6,516 nt of DNA, taken from NCBI GenBank assembly GCA_023230795.1, contig JALNWR010000152.1, positions 1 through 6,516 of the forward strand, read 5' to 3'. This DNA is from Candidatus Cloacimonadota bacterium. GTDB taxonomy: Bacteria; Cloacimonadota; Cloacimonadia; Cloacimonadales; Cloacimonadaceae. The notes below the pieces were generated by a model that was not told the DNA's origin, made no database searches, and saw only the letters and a list, made by a program, of their open reading frames with translations. The position numbers were made by a program, and so were the translations under genes. The first letter of the stretch is position 1; each line of letters starts with the position of its first letter. Below, piece by piece: positions 5,562 to 6,516 of this stretch.

Positions 5562-5969
5562 CTATTTATCCTCGGGATCAAGGACGTCTTCAGTCTTCTG
5601 CTTGGGTTCTTCATAGGCTTCATCCAGCTCAGATTCATCTTCGCCTTCTTCGCCTTTGACGTGGAGATCTACTTCCACAGAGCACTTGGCTACTTCAGGG
5701 TAAAAGTCGTCGATATATTCACGGACAGTATTTTCGATGTCATCGTGTTTATCCAGGATTTCCTGGCTAAACCCGATCTTGATGGTGATGTGGCCTATGC
5801 CTTGATTAAGGTTAAGCTGCGGAGTTTCACCATAGACATTTGCCAGAAATTCCGGCAGAGATTTTGCAAGTTTTACGATACCATTGATGCGACGGTAAGC
5901 TTTCAGACCGAAATGTGCGGCAACAGCTGTTCCGCCTAATAAGAGTATTGTTTTCCAAAATTTTTTCAT
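5562..5969 (-). CDS. Small membrane-anchored protein with acidic C-terminal tail, function unknown
   Basis: I do not recognise this 135-residue protein with confidence. Visible parts: a basic start (MKKFWK), one hydrophobic helix (about 7-22) and a second basic patch KAYRR (23-27). These suggest an uncleaved membrane anchor. A helical stretch (30-45) follows, then a beta-alpha-beta pattern (58-106) with HITIKIGF, a helix IENTVREYIDDF and SVEVDLHVKG. The final 29 residues (107-135) are very acidic. The 58-106 segment resembles in layout the C-terminal part of Asp23 and the membrane anchor AmaP, where a strand, a helix of type VKEYVEE and a strand ending in V-x-V occur in the same order. This is a weak resemblance judged by eye. 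The start is supported by GAGG 7 nt before the ATG at 5969. Its gene follows the OB-fold gene by 14 nt, so both share a transcript that ends at the terminator at 5500. Confidence 0.8.
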   Translation of the reverse strand: MKKFWKTILLLGGTAVAAHFGLKAYRRINGIVKLAKSLPEFLANVYGETPQLNLNQGIGHITIKIGFSQEILDKHDDIENTVREYIDDFYPEVAKCSVEVDLHVKGEEGEDESELDEAYEEPKQKTEDVLDPEDK

Positions 5970-5983
5970 CTTTTAACCTCGTT

Positions 5984-6516
5984 TTACTTATAGATGGATT
6001 TGATTCTACCCCAGCTGCGGCTTTTTACGGATAGCGGCTGGTTGACTACAATGTCTGAATTTGTTATGGGGTTTAGGGAAAATTCGCCGAAACTGAAAGC
6101 CACAATGCCGGTGATACTGGAAAATTGGGTAGCTATATTCTTGCTGCTGGCAGGAGCACTATGGGCAAAACTGCCCAGAAGCACAGCACACATACCGGTG
6201 CCATCGTTGATCATGAAACGGCTGTTACTACGTGAGCGAGATGCGCTGCTCACCGAGAGCACTCTGGCATAGACTCCTTCATAGGCTTCAGCTTCCACGG
6301 CCCTGGTGAGCTGGGCGGTGGTCAGATTCACGGGATGCGGCAGAGGATGATCTCGTTCGACAATGCTGAGTGCAGTGATATCCTGCAGGCTGGTCATCCC
6401 AAAGGTTTCCCGAACTGTCCCGCTGATGCGGATGCGATCCCCAATCTGCACCTGACTTTGGGGAGAATAAACCAAAAGTCCGCTGTAGGGCCCGCAGACA
6501 GATTCGGAGATAAAGA
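5984..6516 (-). CDS. Protein with two OB-fold-like repeats, probably exported (5' end outside window)
   Basis: The frame is open to the right edge, so the TTG at 6475 is not taken as the start; 176 C-terminal residues are visible. Two similar units can be read. The first runs from the edge through GPYSGLLVY and GDRIRISGTVRETFGMTSL. The second runs from YEGVYARVLSV through FMINDGTGMCAVLL to ITGIVAFSFGEFSLNP. The pattern of 'GD-x-hydrophobic-x-V-x-GTV-x-E-x-x-G-hydrophobic-T-x-L', and of an F/Y-I-x-DGTG strand followed later by a TGIV strand, is known from nucleic-acid-binding OB folds of the YhcR/ExeM type. These are attached to extracellular nucleases and other secreted proteins. No catalytic residues are seen in this part, so any enzyme domain would lie upstream. 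A Ser/Arg-rich loop (SSASRSRSNSR) sits inside the second unit. The gene ends with TAA at 5984-5986, 14 nt before the next gene. The OB fold is likely; export and partner domains are inferred. Confidence 0.75.
   Translation of the reverse strand, partial: FISESVCGPYSGLLVYSPQSQVQIGDRIRISGTVRETFGMTSLQDITALSIVERDHPLPHPVNLTTAQLTRAVEAEAYEGVYARVLSVSSASRSRSNSRFMINDGTGMCAVLLGSFAHSAPASSKNIATQFSSITGIVAFSFGEFSLNPITNSDIVVNQPLSVKSRSWGRIKSIYK

Overview
This 6.5 kb window looks like ordinary chromosome from an anaerobic, fermentative bacterium outside the well-studied model phyla. Clues are a phosphofructokinase with pyrophosphate-type active-site residues, an M42 aminopeptidase paired with a small cupin, and a protein with two OB-fold-like repeats of the kind found in exported proteins of Cloacimonadota, Bacteroidota and relatives. 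Candidatus Cloacimonadota is my best guess, from protein style only. No mobile element, CRISPR array, rRNA or tRNA is visible.

Layout. Left block: a phosphofructokinase (minus strand, cut by the left edge) diverges from dnaX (plus strand) across a 129 bp gap. dnaX is followed by a membrane-anchored family 2 glycosyltransferase. The glycosyltransferase probably starts at a CTG codon overlapping the dnaX stop, so the two look translationally coupled. Middle: 281 bp without a convincing gene separate the glycosyltransferase from the convergent minus-strand genes. This gap holds two hairpins and a short direct repeat of the end of the aminopeptidase gene. Right block, all minus strand: an OB-fold protein (cut by the right edge), then a small membrane-anchored protein with an acidic tail, closed by a clear intrinsic terminator. 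Downstream of that, a second unit encodes a cupin and an M42 aminopeptidase 9 nt apart.

How the genes work together. dnaX supplies the clamp-loader subunit of DNA polymerase III, and its link to a glycosyltransferase is probably one of shared transcription rather than function. Phosphofructokinase belongs to central glycolysis. The M42 enzyme most likely trims peptides in the cytoplasm. The cupin lacks an assignable substrate, but tight coupling suggests the two are made together. The OB-fold protein and the small membrane protein form a separate unit, probably of the cell envelope.

I found no strong sign of a new defence or mobile system. The points most worth a second look are the CTG start with a 4-nt overlap, the possible Asp23/AmaP-like nature of the small membrane protein, and the duplicated 3' end beside the M42 gene.
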